Shown piece by piece: positions 8,006-17,725 of a stretch of 64,000 bases of DNA (within the stretch, counting starts at the first letter, position 1; each line of letters starts with the position of its first letter). Both the position numbers and the translations under genes were made by a program. Under the pieces are notes generated by a model. The model saw only the letters and a list, made by a program, of their open reading frames with translations, ran no database searches and was not told the DNA's origin. Source of the stretch: an uncultured Polaribacter sp. (GTDB lineage Bacteria; Bacteroidota; Bacteroidia; Flavobacteriales; Flavobacteriaceae); contig NZ_CANNFH010000006.1 of the NCBI RefSeq assembly GCF_947503875.1, positions 1-64,000 on the forward strand. Reading direction: 5' to 3'.

Positions 8006-9472
8006 ATGAATTTAGAGCAGTATTTTAGTCAGTTTAGAAAAAATATAGTAGGTATAGACCAAACTTTTGTTTCTCCTTATGGAGAACAAAAGTTAGTTTA
8101 CGCAGATTGGACTGCAAGTGGACGTTTATATAGACCTATAGAAGATAAATTACTGCATAAATTTGGGCCTTTTGTTGCCAACACACATACAGAAACTTCT
8201 ACTTCTGGTGCTGCTATGACTTTAGCGTATCATGAAGCTAGAAAAATTATAAAACGTCATGTAAATGCAAATGATAATGATGTTTTAATAACATCTGGTT
8301 CTGGTATGACAGGAGTTGTCAATAAATTTCAAAGAATTTTAGGTTTAAAAGTTTCAGAAAACTTAAAAAATCATACTACTATTCCAGAAGATATTAAACC
8401 TATTGTTTTTATATCGCATATGGAACATCATTCTAACCAAACATCTTGGCTAGAAACTATTGCAGATGTTGTAGTTGTGCCTTGTAATGAAGAAGGTTTA
8501 ATTTGTTTGCAAATTTTTGAGGATTGCATAAAAGAACATCAACATAGAAAAATAAAAATAGTTTCTATTACCTCTTGCTCTAATGTAACCGGTATAAAAA
8601 CACCTTATCATAAAGTAGCCAAATTAATACATAGCTATAATGGTTTATGTTTTGTAGATTTTGCTTGTTGTGCGCCATATGTTCATATAAACATGCATCC
8701 AGAAAATGAAGATGAACGCTTAGATGCTATCTTTTTTTCACCGCATAAATTTTTGGGTGGTCCTGGAAGCTCAGGAGTTTTAATTTTTAATAAAAGTTTA
8801 TATAAAAATACGGTGCCAGATAATCCTGGTGGTGGTACTGTAAGTTATACAAATCCTTGGGGACAACATGATTATTTTGATGATGTAGAAACTAGGGAAG
8901 ATGGAGGTACACCAGCTTTTTTACAAACGATAAAGATTGCTTTAGCAGTGCAAGTAAAAGAGCAAATGGGCACAGTACATATTAAAAATAGAGAAAACGA
9001 AATTAATAAAGTTGTTTTTAAAACCTTAGAAAGTTTAAAAGGTGTGCAAATTTTAGCTCCAAATTCTACCAATAGACTTTCTATTTTTTCTTTTTACTTT
9101 GAAAAATATCACTTTAATCTGGTAGTAAAACTTTTAAATGATCGTTTTGGAATACAAACTAGAGGTGGCTGCTCTTGTGCTGGTACTTATGGTCATTTTT
9201 TACTCAATGTAAATCAAGAAACCTCAAACAAAATTAAAGACCAAATTTTACAAGGTTGTACTACAGAAAAACCAGGTTGGGTACGTTTGTCTTTGCATCC
9301 TACAATTACCACAGCAGAGTTAAGTTTTATATGCAATGCTCTTAAAGAATTATCAGAAAATATAGCAGATTGGTCTAAAGACTATAAATATGATGCTATT
9401 AAAAATGATTTTGTGCATAAAACTGTAAAACCCTTAGAAAAAGATTTAGTTACTTCTTGGTTTGCGGTTTAA
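8006..9472 (+). CDS. Class V aminotransferase (cysteine desulfurase-like)
   Basis: PLP-dependent enzyme of the NifS/CsdA fold. Visible features are the N-terminal YADWTASGRLY, the SGSGMTGVVNK cofactor loop, VDFACCAPY with the PLP-pyridine aspartate near residue 218, the Schiff-base lysine near 248 in FFSPHKFLGGPGSSG, and a cysteine-bearing segment TRGGCSCAGTYG near 390 where desulfurases have their active cysteine. The ATG at 8006 is preferred over GTG at 8003 because it is the first methionine codon after an ATG-TGA dead end at 8001. It lies 10 nt after glmM, likely co-transcribed. It is larger (488 residues) than IscS or SufS, so a selenocysteine lyase/cysteine desulfurase-like enzyme of unknown substrate is the safest call. 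Confidence 0.8.
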   Translation: MNLEQYFSQFRKNIVGIDQTFVSPYGEQKLVYADWTASGRLYRPIEDKLLHKFGPFVANTHTETSTSGAAMTLAYHEARKIIKRHVNANDNDVLITSGSGMTGVVNKFQRILGLKVSENLKNHTTIPEDIKPIVFISHMEHHSNQTSWLETIADVVVVPCNEEGLICLQIFEDCIKEHQHRKIKIVSITSCSNVTGIKTPYHKVAKLIHSYNGLCFVDFACCAPYVHINMHPENEDERLDAIFFSPHKFLGGPGSSGVLIFNKSLYKNTVPDNPGGGTVSYTNPWGQHDYFDDVETREDGGTPAFLQTIKIALAVQVKEQMGTVHIKNRENEINKVVFKTLESLKGVQILAPNSTNRLSIFSFYFEKYHFNLVVKLLNDRFGIQTRGGCSCAGTYGHFLLNVNQETSNKIKDQILQGCTTEKPGWVRLSLHPTITTAELSFICNALKELSENIADWSKDYKYDAIKNDFVHKTVKPLEKDLVTSWFAV

Positions 9473-10361
9473 TTTTTTGCCACTCTGCAAATCTATCTTT
9501 ATGCTTAAATCTCTTATGAGACCAAAGGTAAAATTCGGGTTGTGCAAGTATGTTTTTCTCTGTAATTTTTAAATACTTTTCAGTGATTTCGTAGTCTTTA
9601 TAGTCTTTTGGTGTTTCTGTAATTAACTCAAAATCAATTTCATAATAGCCTCTTTTTACTTTTTTTGCTACATAATTAATTACTACAAAATCAAATTTTT
9701 TGGCTAACATTTCTGCGCCAGTGTGTATGGGTACTTTTACGTTTAAAAAATTACTCCAATAAAATGTTTTGTGTAATTGTGGCGATTGATCGCTTAACAA
9801 GATATAAGCAGCAGTTATTTTGTTTATTTTATTTTTAGTAATGTTTTTAACAGTTTGTGAGGTTTTATAACCATCTATACCAAACCTTTTTCTGCTTTTT
9901 TTAATAGCTTTTTCGTAGTATTTATTTGCAATTCTTGTATAAGCACCTAAAATAGTAGTTTCTAATGCTAAAGGCATGCTTGTAGACCATTCCCAATTTG
10001 CCTGGTGTGCACCAACTATAATTATACTTTTACCTTGTTTACCATATTTATCTACTAATTCTGGGTTATTAAATTTGTATCTGGCTCTAATTTGTTTTTC
10101 AGAAATAGAAAAATACTTAACGCTTTCTACAATTAAATCGGTAAAATGTTTAAAGAATTTTTTTCTAATATTTATTAATTCTGAATCTGATTTTTCGGGA
10201 AATGCCAATTTTAGATTATCTAAAACCACTTGTTTTCTATAACCAAAAACATGATAGATTAAAAAGTAAAAACCATCTGAAATTACATATAATAATGATA
10301 AAGGTAACCTTGAAAGCAACCATATTAAAGGGTAAGTAAAGGCAAAAGCTAAAAATTGCAT
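9450..10361 (-). CDS. Lysophospholipid/lipid A acyltransferase (LpxL/HtrB family)
   Basis: Inner-membrane acyltransferase of the lipid A late-acylation family, probably adding a secondary acyl chain to lipid A. It has an N-terminal membrane segment (FLAFAFTYPLIWLLSRLP), NLKLAFPEKS, the HX4E/D catalytic motif in GAHQANWEW, then SDQSP and the later FVVINYVAKK strand, finishing with YLWSHKRFKH. The start at ATG 10361 is chosen; an upstream in-frame TTG at 10382 is less likely. Length is 303 residues, normal. The 3' end overlaps the convergent aminotransferase gene by 23 nt. Confidence 0.87.
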   Translation of the reverse strand: MQFLAFAFTYPLIWLLSRLPLSLLYVISDGFYFLIYHVFGYRKQVVLDNLKLAFPEKSDSELINIRKKFFKHFTDLIVESVKYFSISEKQIRARYKFNNPELVDKYGKQGKSIIIVGAHQANWEWSTSMPLALETTILGAYTRIANKYYEKAIKKSRKRFGIDGYKTSQTVKNITKNKINKITAAYILLSDQSPQLHKTFYWSNFLNVKVPIHTGAEMLAKKFDFVVINYVAKKVKRGYYEIDFELITETPKDYKDYEITEKYLKITEKNILAQPEFYLWSHKRFKHKDRFAEWQKIKPQTKK

Positions 10362-10432
10362 AATGTATTTTGTGTTTTGCAAATATCGTATATAAATTTA
10401 AATTGTTCGCTTTTTTACCACTAGGTTTTTAG

Positions 10433-10440
10433 TATGTTTG
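10433..10440 (+). promoter_or_regulatory. Bacteroidota promoter, possibly giving a leaderless mRNA
   Basis: TATGTTTG fits TAnnTTTG, with a TTG at 10413-10415 in the -33 position (17-nt spacer). The rhomboid ATG begins only 4 nt after the -7 element, so transcription would start at or next to the start codon. Confidence 0.5.
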
Positions 10441-10444
10441 TAAT

Positions 10445-11101
10445 ATGATAGGCACTATAAATCAAGCAGTTTTAATAATAATTGTGGCCAATGTTCTGGT
10501 TTCAATGAAAGGTTTTAAAGATTATCCTTTTTTAAACAAGTACAAATTTCAGGTAAGTAGTATCTTATCTGGGGATAAAATAAGAATGATTACCTCTGGT
10601 TTTTTGCACGTAGACTGGATTCATTTAGGCTTTAATATGTATGCATTGTACTTATTTGGTGGTATTGTAGCCAATAGCTTAGGTATGCCATACTTTTTCC
10701 TTATTTACTTTGGAAGCTTATTGGCGGGTAATTTATATTCTTTAAACTATCACAAAAAAGAATCTTATTATTCTGCTGTTGGTGCTTCTGGCGCCGTTTC
10801 TGGTATTATTTATGCTTCTATATTATTATATCCAGATATGAGTTTGTATTTGTTTTTTATACCGATACCAATTCCTGGTTATATTTTTGGTGTTGGTTAT
10901 TTGTTGTATTCTATTTATGGTATGAAGAAACAATTGGGAAATATTGGGCATTCTGCGCATTTAGGAGGGGCAATAGGTGGCTTTATTCTAACGTTGATTT
11001 TTAATCCAATTTTGTTTACCACCAACACTTTATTGGTCGTTTTGTTAGCAGTTCCTATAGTTTTAGTGATTTTATTTGGCGATAAACTTAGAGACCTATA
11101 A
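10445..11101 (+). CDS. Rhomboid family intramembrane serine protease
   Basis: Integral membrane protease that cleaves transmembrane substrates. Six or more hydrophobic segments are visible. The catalytic serine is S115 in AVGASGAVSG and its partner histidine is H172 in HSAHLGGAIGG; N64 in HLGFNMYALY is the conserved asparagine that helps form the oxyanion hole. Length 218 is normal for short bacterial rhomboids. The start at 10445 retains the first membrane helix; the next methionine (residue 21) would remove it. It is transcribed divergently from the acyltransferase. Confidence 0.92.
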   Translation: MIGTINQAVLIIIVANVLVSMKGFKDYPFLNKYKFQVSSILSGDKIRMITSGFLHVDWIHLGFNMYALYLFGGIVANSLGMPYFFLIYFGSLLAGNLYSLNYHKKESYYSAVGASGAVSGIIYASILLYPDMSLYLFFIPIPIPGYIFGVGYLLYSIYGMKKQLGNIGHSAHLGGAIGGFILTLIFNPILFTTNTLLVVLLAVPIVLVILFGDKLRDL

Positions 11102-11190
11102 TCGATAATAATCTAATTTTTGTTATTTTTTTATTTTGTTTTTAATGATGAATAGCTAATTTAAAATTACACTTTTAGTAAACTCAAATG

Positions 11191-11575
11191 CATAAAAAAA
11201 GACTTTATTATTTCTAATAAAGTCTTTGAGCGAAAGACCAGGTTTATCTCGTCTGTGCTCGATATAAACTTCTCACCTTAGTTTATTTATTTTCTTAAAA
11301 TTATTGTATAAAAAAAGACCTTATCATTTTGATAAAGTCTTTGAGCGAAAGACCAGGTTTATCTCGTCTGCGCTCGATATAAACTTCTCACCTTAGTTTA
11401 TTTATTTTCTTAAAATTGTTGCATAAAAAAAGACTTTATCATTGCTGATAAAGTCTTTGAGCGAAAGACCAAGTTTATCTCGTCTGCGCTCGATATAAAC
11501 TTCTCACCTTAGTTTATTTATTTTCTTAAAATTATTGCATAAAAAAAGACCTTATCATTTTGATAAAGTCTTTGA
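11191..11575 (-). repeat. Tandem repeats of tRNA-Gly tail plus terminator
   Basis: Three extra units of about 115 nt follow the tRNA-Gly gene. Each contains a copy of the last ~15 nt of the tRNA (plus-strand GCGAAAGACCAGGTT at about 11230, 11345 and 11461, spaced 115-116 nt like the tRNA copy at 11576), a hairpin AAGACTTTATCA/TGATAARGTCTT with a T run, and a ~60-nt spacer with an imperfect GTTTATCTCG/CGATATAAAC hairpin around TCTGCGCT. Copies differ at few positions, so the expansion is recent or kept uniform by recombination. 11102-11190 shows nothing else. Confidence 0.88.
11541..11573 (-). terminator. Intrinsic terminator of tRNA-Gly
   Basis: On the minus strand AAGACTTTATCA pairs with TGATAAGGTCTT (one G-T pair) and is followed by seven T. 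It begins 2-3 nt after the tRNA end. Three near-copies follow in the tandem repeats. Confidence 0.85.
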
Positions 11576-11647
11576 GCGAAAGACCAGGTTCGAACTGGCG
11601 ACATTCAGCTTGGAAGGCTGACGCTCTACCAACTGAGCTACTTTCGC
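11576..11647 (-). tRNA. tRNA-Gly(TCC)
   Basis: The minus strand folds into a full cloverleaf: acceptor GCGAAAG/CTTTCGC, D-arm with AGCTCAGTTGGTAGAGC, anticodon stem CAGC/GCTG with loop CTTCCAA giving anticodon TCC, and T-arm GTTCGAAC. It is 72 nt long with no encoded CCA. It decodes GGA (and by wobble GGN). A promoter lies just upstream. Confidence 0.95.
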
Positions 11648-11661
11648 GTGGTAAAGAGTTG

Positions 11662-11669
11662 CAAATATA
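11662..11669 (-). promoter_or_regulatory. -7 promoter element of tRNA-Gly
   Basis: TATATTTG on the minus strand, 14 nt before the tRNA 5' end; a good match to TAnnTTTG. Confidence 0.6.
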
Positions 11670-11801
11670 AAATGTTTTTTAACATCTGCAACCATTTTTT
11701 TCAATAAAAAAGATTACTGTTATAATAGTGCTAAAAATGAATTACTTAGCGATTTGTAAAATTTAATTTTTAGGATTTATCAAAATATAAATTGACTGTT
11801 T

Positions 11802-12800
11802 TTAGTTTCCTTTAATTCTGGCCCAAAGCTCTTTAATTAGTTTTTTACCATCTCTTTTTGCTTTTTTTTCTTCCGTAAAAAATGGAATTCCATTTTTATC
11901 TACTGTAATTTTATACTTGAAGACAAAATTGGTTGCATTTGATGCTAAACTTAAAGTGCCAAATCGTAAATCGTTAAAATAAAGTGTATCATTTTTTTTA
12001 TTGATGGTAAACCAACCTTTAGAAATAGCAATCATTCTTTGTGTTTTAGGGTGATTTTTTAAATTGCCTAATAAATGATGGTTTTTTTTATATTCTGAAA
12101 ACTGAATAGGTTTTGTATCAAAAAAAGAAGTATTTCCTATAAGAAAAGCATCTTCTGTTTTTACATTGGCAGTCCATAAAATGGTATTTAACGGACTAGG
12201 TTTTGTTTCTAATTCTTGATAAGTTATGTGCTGATTTTTTAATTCGTTTTCAAAATTAGTAAAAGCAATACTTTTTAAAAATATTGTAATTACTAAATAA
12301 CTACTGCTAAGTAGTAAACCTAAGTTATTGTAAAATCGTCTTTTTTTATGGCCTCTTTTTTTAGAAAGCGCCAGCACTAAACATATCAGAAATGGTAATG
12401 TATAAAGCGGGTCTATAACAAACACATTTTTAAAAGCCAAGCGCAAATCTAAAGGCCAAAATAATTGTGTACCCCAAGTGGTTTGTGCATCTAAAATTGG
12501 GTGTGTAATAAAAGCCCAAAAGAACAGCCAAGACCAATCTTTTAAATTTTTGTATTTCTCATATGTAGAGACAATAAATGCAAAAACGGGTGCAAATACA
12601 ACAGAAAAAAAGGTAGAATGTGTAAAACCTCTATGAATTTCTAAAGCAGTTACAGTATCTGTAAAAAGTGTAGCAACAATATCTAAATCTGGTATAGTAC
12701 CAGCAATTGCACCATATAACATGGCTTTGTTACCTATTTTTTTGCCTAAAACAGCTTCACCAACTGCAGCACCTAATACTATTTGCGTTAAAGAATCCAA
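11802..12800 (-). CDS. YdjM-like metal-dependent membrane hydrolase
   Basis: Member of the YdjM/DUF457 family of membrane proteins, annotated as metal-dependent hydrolases. The N-terminal half has several hydrophobic helices and the conserved polar residues: GTIPDLDIV (D38, D40), HRGFTHS (H56, H61) and ITHPILDAQTTWGT (H100, D104), which likely form a metal site at the membrane. The C-terminal ~150 residues form a soluble, probably periplasmic, region. Length 332. The substrate is unknown. The gene follows the SDR gene on the same strand with a 15-nt gap, so both are likely co-transcribed. Confidence 0.8.
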   Translation of the reverse strand: MDSLTQIVLGAAVGEAVLGKKIGNKAMLYGAIAGTIPDLDIVATLFTDTVTALEIHRGFTHSTFFSVVFAPVFAFIVSTYEKYKNLKDWSWLFFWAFITHPILDAQTTWGTQLFWPLDLRLAFKNVFVIDPLYTLPFLICLVLALSKKRGHKKRRFYNNLGLLLSSSYLVITIFLKSIAFTNFENELKNQHITYQELETKPSPLNTILWTANVKTEDAFLIGNTSFFDTKPIQFSEYKKNHHLLGNLKNHPKTQRMIAISKGWFTINKKNDTLYFNDLRFGTLSLASNATNFVFKYKITVDKNGIPFFTEEKKAKRDGKKLIKELWARIKGN

Positions 12801-12815
12801 CTTAATGTATTTGGT

Positions 12816-13931
12816 TTAATAACTTTTCTTAAACTTTTTTTCTGCAGAAAAGTGAATCAAGTTCATAAAATTATCATGCACACCTAAGGTAATGTCTAGT
12901 TGTAATTGATGTATTAATTTTAAAATTTGATCAGATTTAAACTGTAAATCTGGTATAGAAATATAATTTTCGAAAATTGTACCAATCGTTTTATAGTACA
13001 ATTGCTCGAAAGAATTTAAGTTACTAGGTTTTTCATTTACATATTCATAAGAATTCATATTAAAATACTCTAAAACCTTACCTATGTAATGTTTGTGTAA
13101 TATCTGTTTAGGATTTACAATATTCAATTCCTTAATAGAAGGATCTAGAAAAGCATGCAAAATAGCTTTAGCCACAAAATCTACAGGTACAATATTTAAA
13201 CCACTTTTCTTATCAATCCAAATTCTGAAATTATCTATGGATTTGTTAGCATATTTATCGAGAAATATCGCCCAAGCATAAAAAACATCAAACTTAGGAG
13301 TTTCAAAAAACGGTTTGTCTATTAAACGACCACAAATAATGCTAGGTCTTAAAATTTGAGATTGTATGTTTTTTTGTGCGCACATTTTTTGCACAAAACG
13401 CTCACTTTCGTACTTAGATTTTTCGTACGGATTTCTAAATTTTTCTGCTTTATAATTAGAAATGGTATCGTTCACTTTAGTGTTTTGTATACCAAATGAG
13501 AATGCTGTGCTTATGTAAATAAACCGATTTACACTATTTGGTAATTGTTCTAAAAGTTGCTTGGTTACTAGAAAATTTTGAGAATGAACTGTATTTTTAG
13601 AATCTGCAGTGCTTGCTAAATTTGTAGAGCCAGCACAATGTATTACTGTATTAAAATTATATTTTTCTAAAGTATTTTTTTGAATTGTAGTTAAATCTTC
13701 TGCTATAGGTGTAATTTTTTCCAAACAGTTTTCTAAGCTAAATTGATTTAAAAAATTGGGCCTAGAAGCGTCTTGTAAAATGGCTAGCAAACGTTCTTTT
13801 GCAGATTTTTCTCCATTTCTTATAACAACATATAAGTGATTTATTGTTTTTTCTACCAGTGCTTTGTGTATCCACTCAAAAATAATATGACTTCCAACAA
13901 TTCCTGCACCACCCGTTAATAAACAATTCAT
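12816..13931 (-). CDS. Extended SDR / thioester-reductase-like protein
   Basis: NAD(P)-dependent Rossmann-fold protein of the extended SDR class, closest in style to the male-sterility/thioester-reductase domain (acyl-CoA reductase-like). It starts with the nucleotide motif TGGAGIVGSH, has VIHCAGSTNL, ISTAFSFG and the catalytic NPYEKSKYESE (Y and K of YxxxK), and RPSIICGR after it. Length 371. No carrier-protein or adenylation domain accompanies it. It could reduce an acyl thioester or act on a nucleotide sugar; the sequence does not decide. It lies 15 nt upstream of the YdjM-like gene. Confidence 0.7.
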   Translation of the reverse strand: MNCLLTGGAGIVGSHIIFEWIHKALVEKTINHLYVVIRNGEKSAKERLLAILQDASRPNFLNQFSLENCLEKITPIAEDLTTIQKNTLEKYNFNTVIHCAGSTNLASTADSKNTVHSQNFLVTKQLLEQLPNSVNRFIYISTAFSFGIQNTKVNDTISNYKAEKFRNPYEKSKYESERFVQKMCAQKNIQSQILRPSIICGRLIDKPFFETPKFDVFYAWAIFLDKYANKSIDNFRIWIDKKSGLNIVPVDFVAKAILHAFLDPSIKELNIVNPKQILHKHYIGKVLEYFNMNSYEYVNEKPSNLNSFEQLYYKTIGTIFENYISIPDLQFKSDQILKLIHQLQLDITLGVHDNFMNLIHFSAEKKFKKSY

Positions 13932-13983
13932 AAAATATTTTTCTATATTTTTAAAGTGTAAAAATACTTTTTTAAAAATAAAA

Positions 13984-14017
13984 AAACCTTAATTCTTAAA
14001 TTTAAGAACTAAGGTTT
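13984..14017 (-). terminator. Intrinsic terminator of gcvT
   Basis: A 17-bp stem with one mismatch (AAACCTTA plus TTCTTAAA paired with TTTAAGAA plus TAAGGTTT) followed on the minus strand by a T run; 25 nt after the gcvT stop. Confidence 0.9.
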
Positions 14018-14041
14018 GTGTTAATCTTATACGCTTTTATT

Positions 14042-15127
14042 TTATCCTTTGTAAAAAGGCAATTTTACAATAGTTGCAGGTATTGCTTTCTTACGCACCT
14101 GAATGTAAATTTTAGCACCAGATTTGGCAAATAAAGTAGGTACATAACCCAAGCCAATTCCTTTTTGCAAACTAGGGCTCATGGTTCCAGAAGTTACACT
14201 TCCTATAATATTACTATTGCCATCTACAATGTTATAACCATGTCTTGGTATGCCTCTTTCATCTAACTCAAAACCAACCAAACGTCTTTCTGGTTTGTCT
14301 TCTTTTTGTTTTGCTAAAGCGTCTGAGTTTACAAAATCTTTAGTAAATTTTGTAATCCATCCTAAACCTGCTTCAATAGGAGAGGTGCTATCATCTATAT
14401 CATTACCATATAAGCAATAGCCCATTTCTGTTCTTAAGGTGTCTCTTGCTGCTAAACCAATAGGTTTAATTCCAAAACCTGCTCCAGCTTCAAAAACTTT
14501 GTTCCAAATTTGTGCTACTTCATTGTTTTTACAATAAATCTCAAATCCGCCAGAACCTGTGTAACCAGTTGCAGAAATAATTACATTATCTATTCCTGCA
14601 AAATCGCCAATTTTAAATTTGTAAAACGGAATATCTGCCAAGTCTAAAGAAGATAGAGATTGCATGGCATCTATTGCTTTTGGACCTTGAATAGCCAATA
14701 AAGAATACGCTTCAGACAAGTCTCTTAAATCTGCATTAAATTCTTTGTTATAATTAGAAATCCAATTCCAATCTTTTTCTATGTTGGAAGCATTTACAAC
14801 CAATAAATAGGTGTTTTCTTTAATTCTGTAACAAATTAAATCATCTACAATTCCGTTTTCTGTATTAGGAAAACAACTATATTGTGCATCGCCAACAGCT
14901 AATTTAGAAGCGTCATTAGAAGTTACTTTTTGTATTAAAGCAAGTGCATTTTCTCCACTAACTAAAAATTCGCCCATGTGACTTACATCAAAAACACCAA
15001 CAGCATTTCTAACCGTTAAATGTTCTGCAGTAACACCTTCATATTGCACAGGCATATTATAACCTGCAAAAGGAACCATTTTTGCACCTAAAGCAACATG
15101 TATATCGTTTAAAGCTATATTCTTCAT
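14042..15127 (-). CDS. gcvT: Glycine cleavage system aminomethyltransferase (T protein)
   Basis: T protein transfers the methylene group of the aminomethyl-lipoyl H protein to tetrahydrofolate, releasing ammonia. Typical features: [27 protein letters not shown], the [11 protein letters not shown] segment, [11 protein letters not shown], and the C-terminal barrel with [19 protein letters not shown]. Length 361 is standard. It is monocistronic here, with its own terminator; the other gcv genes are not in the window. Confidence 0.96.
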   Translation of the reverse strand: MKNIALNDIHVALGAKMVPFAGYNMPVQYEGVTAEHLTVRNAVGVFDVSHMGEFLVSGENALALIQKVTSNDASKLAVGDAQYSCFPNTENGIVDDLICYRIKENTYLLVVNASNIEKDWNWISNYNKEFNADLRDLSEAYSLLAIQGPKAIDAMQSLSSLDLADIPFYKFKIGDFAGIDNVIISATGYTGSGGFEIYCKNNEVAQIWNKVFEAGAGFGIKPIGLAARDTLRTEMGYCLYGNDIDDSTSPIEAGLGWITKFTKDFVNSDALAKQKEDKPERRLVGFELDERGIPRHGYNIVDGNSNIIGSVTSGTMSPSLQKGIGLGYVPTLFAKSGAKIYIQVRKKAIPATIVKLPFYKG

Positions 15128-15228
15128 TTATGTAGATTTCTTAATTTTTGGGCTAAATTATTGAAAAATGTACAATATAGCATCACTAATTTTTTGTTAA
15201 TTTTTTCCTTTCACAAATTTTTTTCTTT

Positions 15229-15236
15229 TACTTTTG
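15229..15236 (+). promoter_or_regulatory. -7 promoter element of the aminopeptidase P gene
   Basis: TACTTTTG matches TAnnTTTG and lies 25 nt before the start codon. Confidence 0.45.
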
Positions 15237-15261
15237 ATAAACATATATAAACTACTTATTA

Positions 15262-16890
15262 ATGCTATTACGTTATTTTTTATTTGTTCTTGGTTTTACA
15301 TTAACGCTGAATATATCTTCGCAAACACCAACAGATTATTTACCCAAAGAATTTCATAAAAGTAGGCGAGAAGCATTACGCGCCAAAATGCCGGTAAATT
15401 CTGTAGCTGTAGTTTTTGCAAATCCGTTAAGAAATAGAGCCAATGATGTAGATTATGTATTTCATCAAGATCCTAATTTTTATTATTTAACAGGTTATAG
15501 AGAACCAAATGGGGTTTTAGTGTTATTTTCTGATGATCAGCAAGCTGAAGATGGCACTGTATATAATGAAATGCTATTTGTGCAAAAGAAAGATAAACGT
15601 GCAGAACAATGGGATGGAAAACGTTTGGGAATTGAAGGAGCAAAGGAAAGATTGGGTTTTAAAATGGTAATGAATGGCGAAGATTTTAAAAATGCTGGCA
15701 TCAATTTTAAAGCTTTTGATAGAATTTTTGTTGAGAAATTTAATGATGATTATAGAAATTCGACAAACAATACTGGCGAAATTTATGATTTGGTAATGGC
15801 GTTTAAACAGAATGCAGACTACAATCCAAATAATTTTTTATCACCCATAAAAAAACAAATTTACGAGTTGGTAAAATCTACTCCAATAGAAAACAGTGCT
15901 AATGTTGCACAAATAATTGGTAGAGCAATTGCTTACGACCCTTCTTTAAAGGAAGATACAGATTTAATGAAATTTAAAGATGCCTCAGAAATAGCCATAA
16001 AAAAAGATTTGAAAGAGAAGATTACTTTAAAATTAAACGCCAAAACTAATATAGATATTTCTTTCTTATCTAGTAATTTAGCTACTTTAAGAGAGGTAAA
16101 AACTCCCGCAGAAATTAAATTGTTAACCAAGGCAATTCGTATTTCTGCTGTTGGACAAATAGAGGTAATGAAAGCCATGAAACCACACATGTCTGAAATT
16201 GAATTGCAAGGAATTCATGAATTCGTTTATAAAAAATATGGTGCAGAATATGAAGGTTACCCAAGTATTGTAGGAGCAGGCAATAATGGTTGTATTTTGC
16301 ATTATATAGAAAATAGTAAAACTAAAGTTGGTAACGATTTGGTTTTAATGGATTTAGGTGCAGAATATAGAGGTTACACAGCTGATGTTACTAGAACTAT
16401 ACCTGCAAATGGTAAATTTACGAAAGCACAAAAAGCAATTTATAATATTGTTTATGATGCGCAAGAAGCTGGTATTAAAGCCTATACAGTAGGTGAAAGT
16501 ATGGCTAAACCAAATCAAATTGCAATAGCAGTAGTTAACCAAGGTTTATTAGATTTGGGTATTATTAAAAGTTTAGATGAAAAACATCCTTATTTTCCTC
16601 ATGGTACATCACATCATATTGGTTTAGATGTGCATGACCCAGGTAATTATGGAAATTTTGAAGAAAATATGGTAGTTACTATGGAACCTGGAATCTATAT
16701 TCCTGAAGGTAGTAATTGTGATAAAAAATGGTGGGGAATTGGTATAAGAATAGAAGATGATATTTTAGTGACTAAAAATGGACCTGTAAACCTATCTGCA
16801 GAAGCCCCAAGAACCGTAAAAGAAATAGAAAAAATGATGGCTAAAAAATCTGTTTTAGATGATTTTGTATTGCCTAATTTAGACGAATAA
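15262..16890 (+). CDS. Secreted Xaa-Pro aminopeptidase (M24B)
   Basis: Aminopeptidase P removes the N-terminal residue before proline. The protein opens with a signal peptide ([20 protein letters not shown]), so it is exported. The N-terminal creatinase-like domain includes [15 protein letters not shown]. The C-terminal pita-bread domain has the metal ligands: two aspartates in [16 protein letters not shown], histidine in [13 protein letters not shown], glutamate in MEPGIYIP and glutamate in GIRIEDDI. Length 542, somewhat longer than E. coli PepP as usual in Bacteroidota. It is followed after 2 nt by the VF530-family gene, so the two are likely one transcript. Confidence 0.92.
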   Translation: MLLRYFLFVLGFTLTLNISSQTPTDYLPKEFHKSRREALRAKMPVNSVAVVFANPLRNRANDVDYVFHQDPNFYYLTGYREPNGVLVLFSDDQQAEDGTVYNEMLFVQKKDKRAEQWDGKRLGIEGAKERLGFKMVMNGEDFKNAGINFKAFDRIFVEKFNDDYRNSTNNTGEIYDLVMAFKQNADYNPNNFLSPIKKQIYELVKSTPIENSANVAQIIGRAIAYDPSLKEDTDLMKFKDASEIAIKKDLKEKITLKLNAKTNIDISFLSSNLATLREVKTPAEIKLLTKAIRISAVGQIEVMKAMKPHMSEIELQGIHEFVYKKYGAEYEGYPSIVGAGNNGCILHYIENSKTKVGNDLVLMDLGAEYRGYTADVTRTIPANGKFTKAQKAIYNIVYDAQEAGIKAYTVGESMAKPNQIAIAVVNQGLLDLGIIKSLDEKHPYFPHGTSHHIGLDVHDPGNYGNFEENMVVTMEPGIYIPEGSNCDKKWWGIGIRIEDDILVTKNGPVNLSAEAPRTVKEIEKMMAKKSVLDDFVLPNLDE

Positions 16891-16892
16891 TA

Positions 16893-17114
16893 ATGAGTAA
16901 AGAACAACCAAATAACCCTTTGCACGGTATAAAATTAGCTACCATTTTAGAACAACTATTTAAAGAATATGGTTGGGAAGAATTAGGCTATTCTTTAGGT
17001 ATAAAGGCATTTTTAAATAATCCAACCTATAAATCTTCTTTAAAATTTTTACGAACAACACCTTGGGCTAGAGAAAAAGTAGAACAGTTTTATCTAAAAA
17101 ATATGTTGAAATAG
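16893..17114 (+). CDS. VF530 family (DUF2132) DNA-binding protein
   Basis: A 73-residue protein with the family signature [43 protein letters not shown] and KVEQFYL. VF530 homologues are small helical proteins reported to bind DNA; the cellular role is unknown. It starts 2 nt after the aminopeptidase stop. The following 17115-17302 is AT-rich with no feature that I can support. Confidence 0.88.
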   Translation: MSKEQPNNPLHGIKLATILEQLFKEYGWEELGYSLGIKAFLNNPTYKSSLKFLRTTPWAREKVEQFYLKNMLK

Positions 17115-17302
17115 TTTTAATAGATTTTTAAATTCAATTTAAACTAATTTTAGTAAATGTCTTAGTTAAAATAAAGATGTAAATCTTAATAACTTCGCGG
17201 TTTTATGTACCTTCAACTAACTGTTTTGTAAGGTAAATAACAAAGTACTTCTTTAGATTTTCTTTGTTGTTTTAGAAATTACAATAGAAAAAATAGTATT
17301 TT

Positions 17303-17698
17303 TTAATATTGTTTTTCTAAGCCTAAATAATTAATTAAATCAAAAAATATATCATTAAAAACAATTGCAAAAACTATTGTGCAAACAATACTTATCAGTA
17401 ATATTTTAGAAAAGTATTGCAACTTTTTGTTGCTATTATTTTTAATTATTTTATGAATTGTAAAGGGTAGTACAAACATAAATATTGGGATTCTAAAAAT
17501 AGGACTTAATTCTGAAGCTTTGCCTTCGAAGACATAAACCAGACAAATTAGGCTAAAAATAGTTATTGATGCTACAAAACCCCACATAAAATCTTTAACA
17601 GCTAAGGCTTTTAATTTGAAAAGCTTAATTATTTTGGTTATAGCTATTATTCCAATAATTAAGGCAATAAGTAAAAACGGTAAAAGAATTATTCCCAT
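17303..17698 (-). CDS. Hypothetical membrane protein
   Basis: A 131-residue protein with about four hydrophobic segments (residues ~1-25, 40-60, 70-85, 95-125) separated by short basic loops. No family is recognised. It lies 27 nt downstream of the YiaK-like dehydrogenase on the same strand and may be co-transcribed. AT-rich hydrophobic ORFs can arise by chance, but the ATG, length and position support a real gene. Confidence 0.55.
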   Translation of the reverse strand: MGIILLPFLLIALIIGIIAITKIIKLFKLKALAVKDFMWGFVASITIFSLICLVYVFEGKASELSPIFRIPIFMFVLPFTIHKIIKNNSNKKLQYFSKILLISIVCTIVFAIVFNDIFFDLINYLGLEKQY

Positions 17699-17725
17699 TA
17701 GTTTTAAGTTGTTTTTATTTCAGTC

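Noticed and set aside
11191-11575. CRISPR-like spacing of direct repeats
   Set aside because: The whole 115-nt unit is repeated, so there are no unique spacers, no cas genes, and the repeat contains a tRNA tail and terminator.
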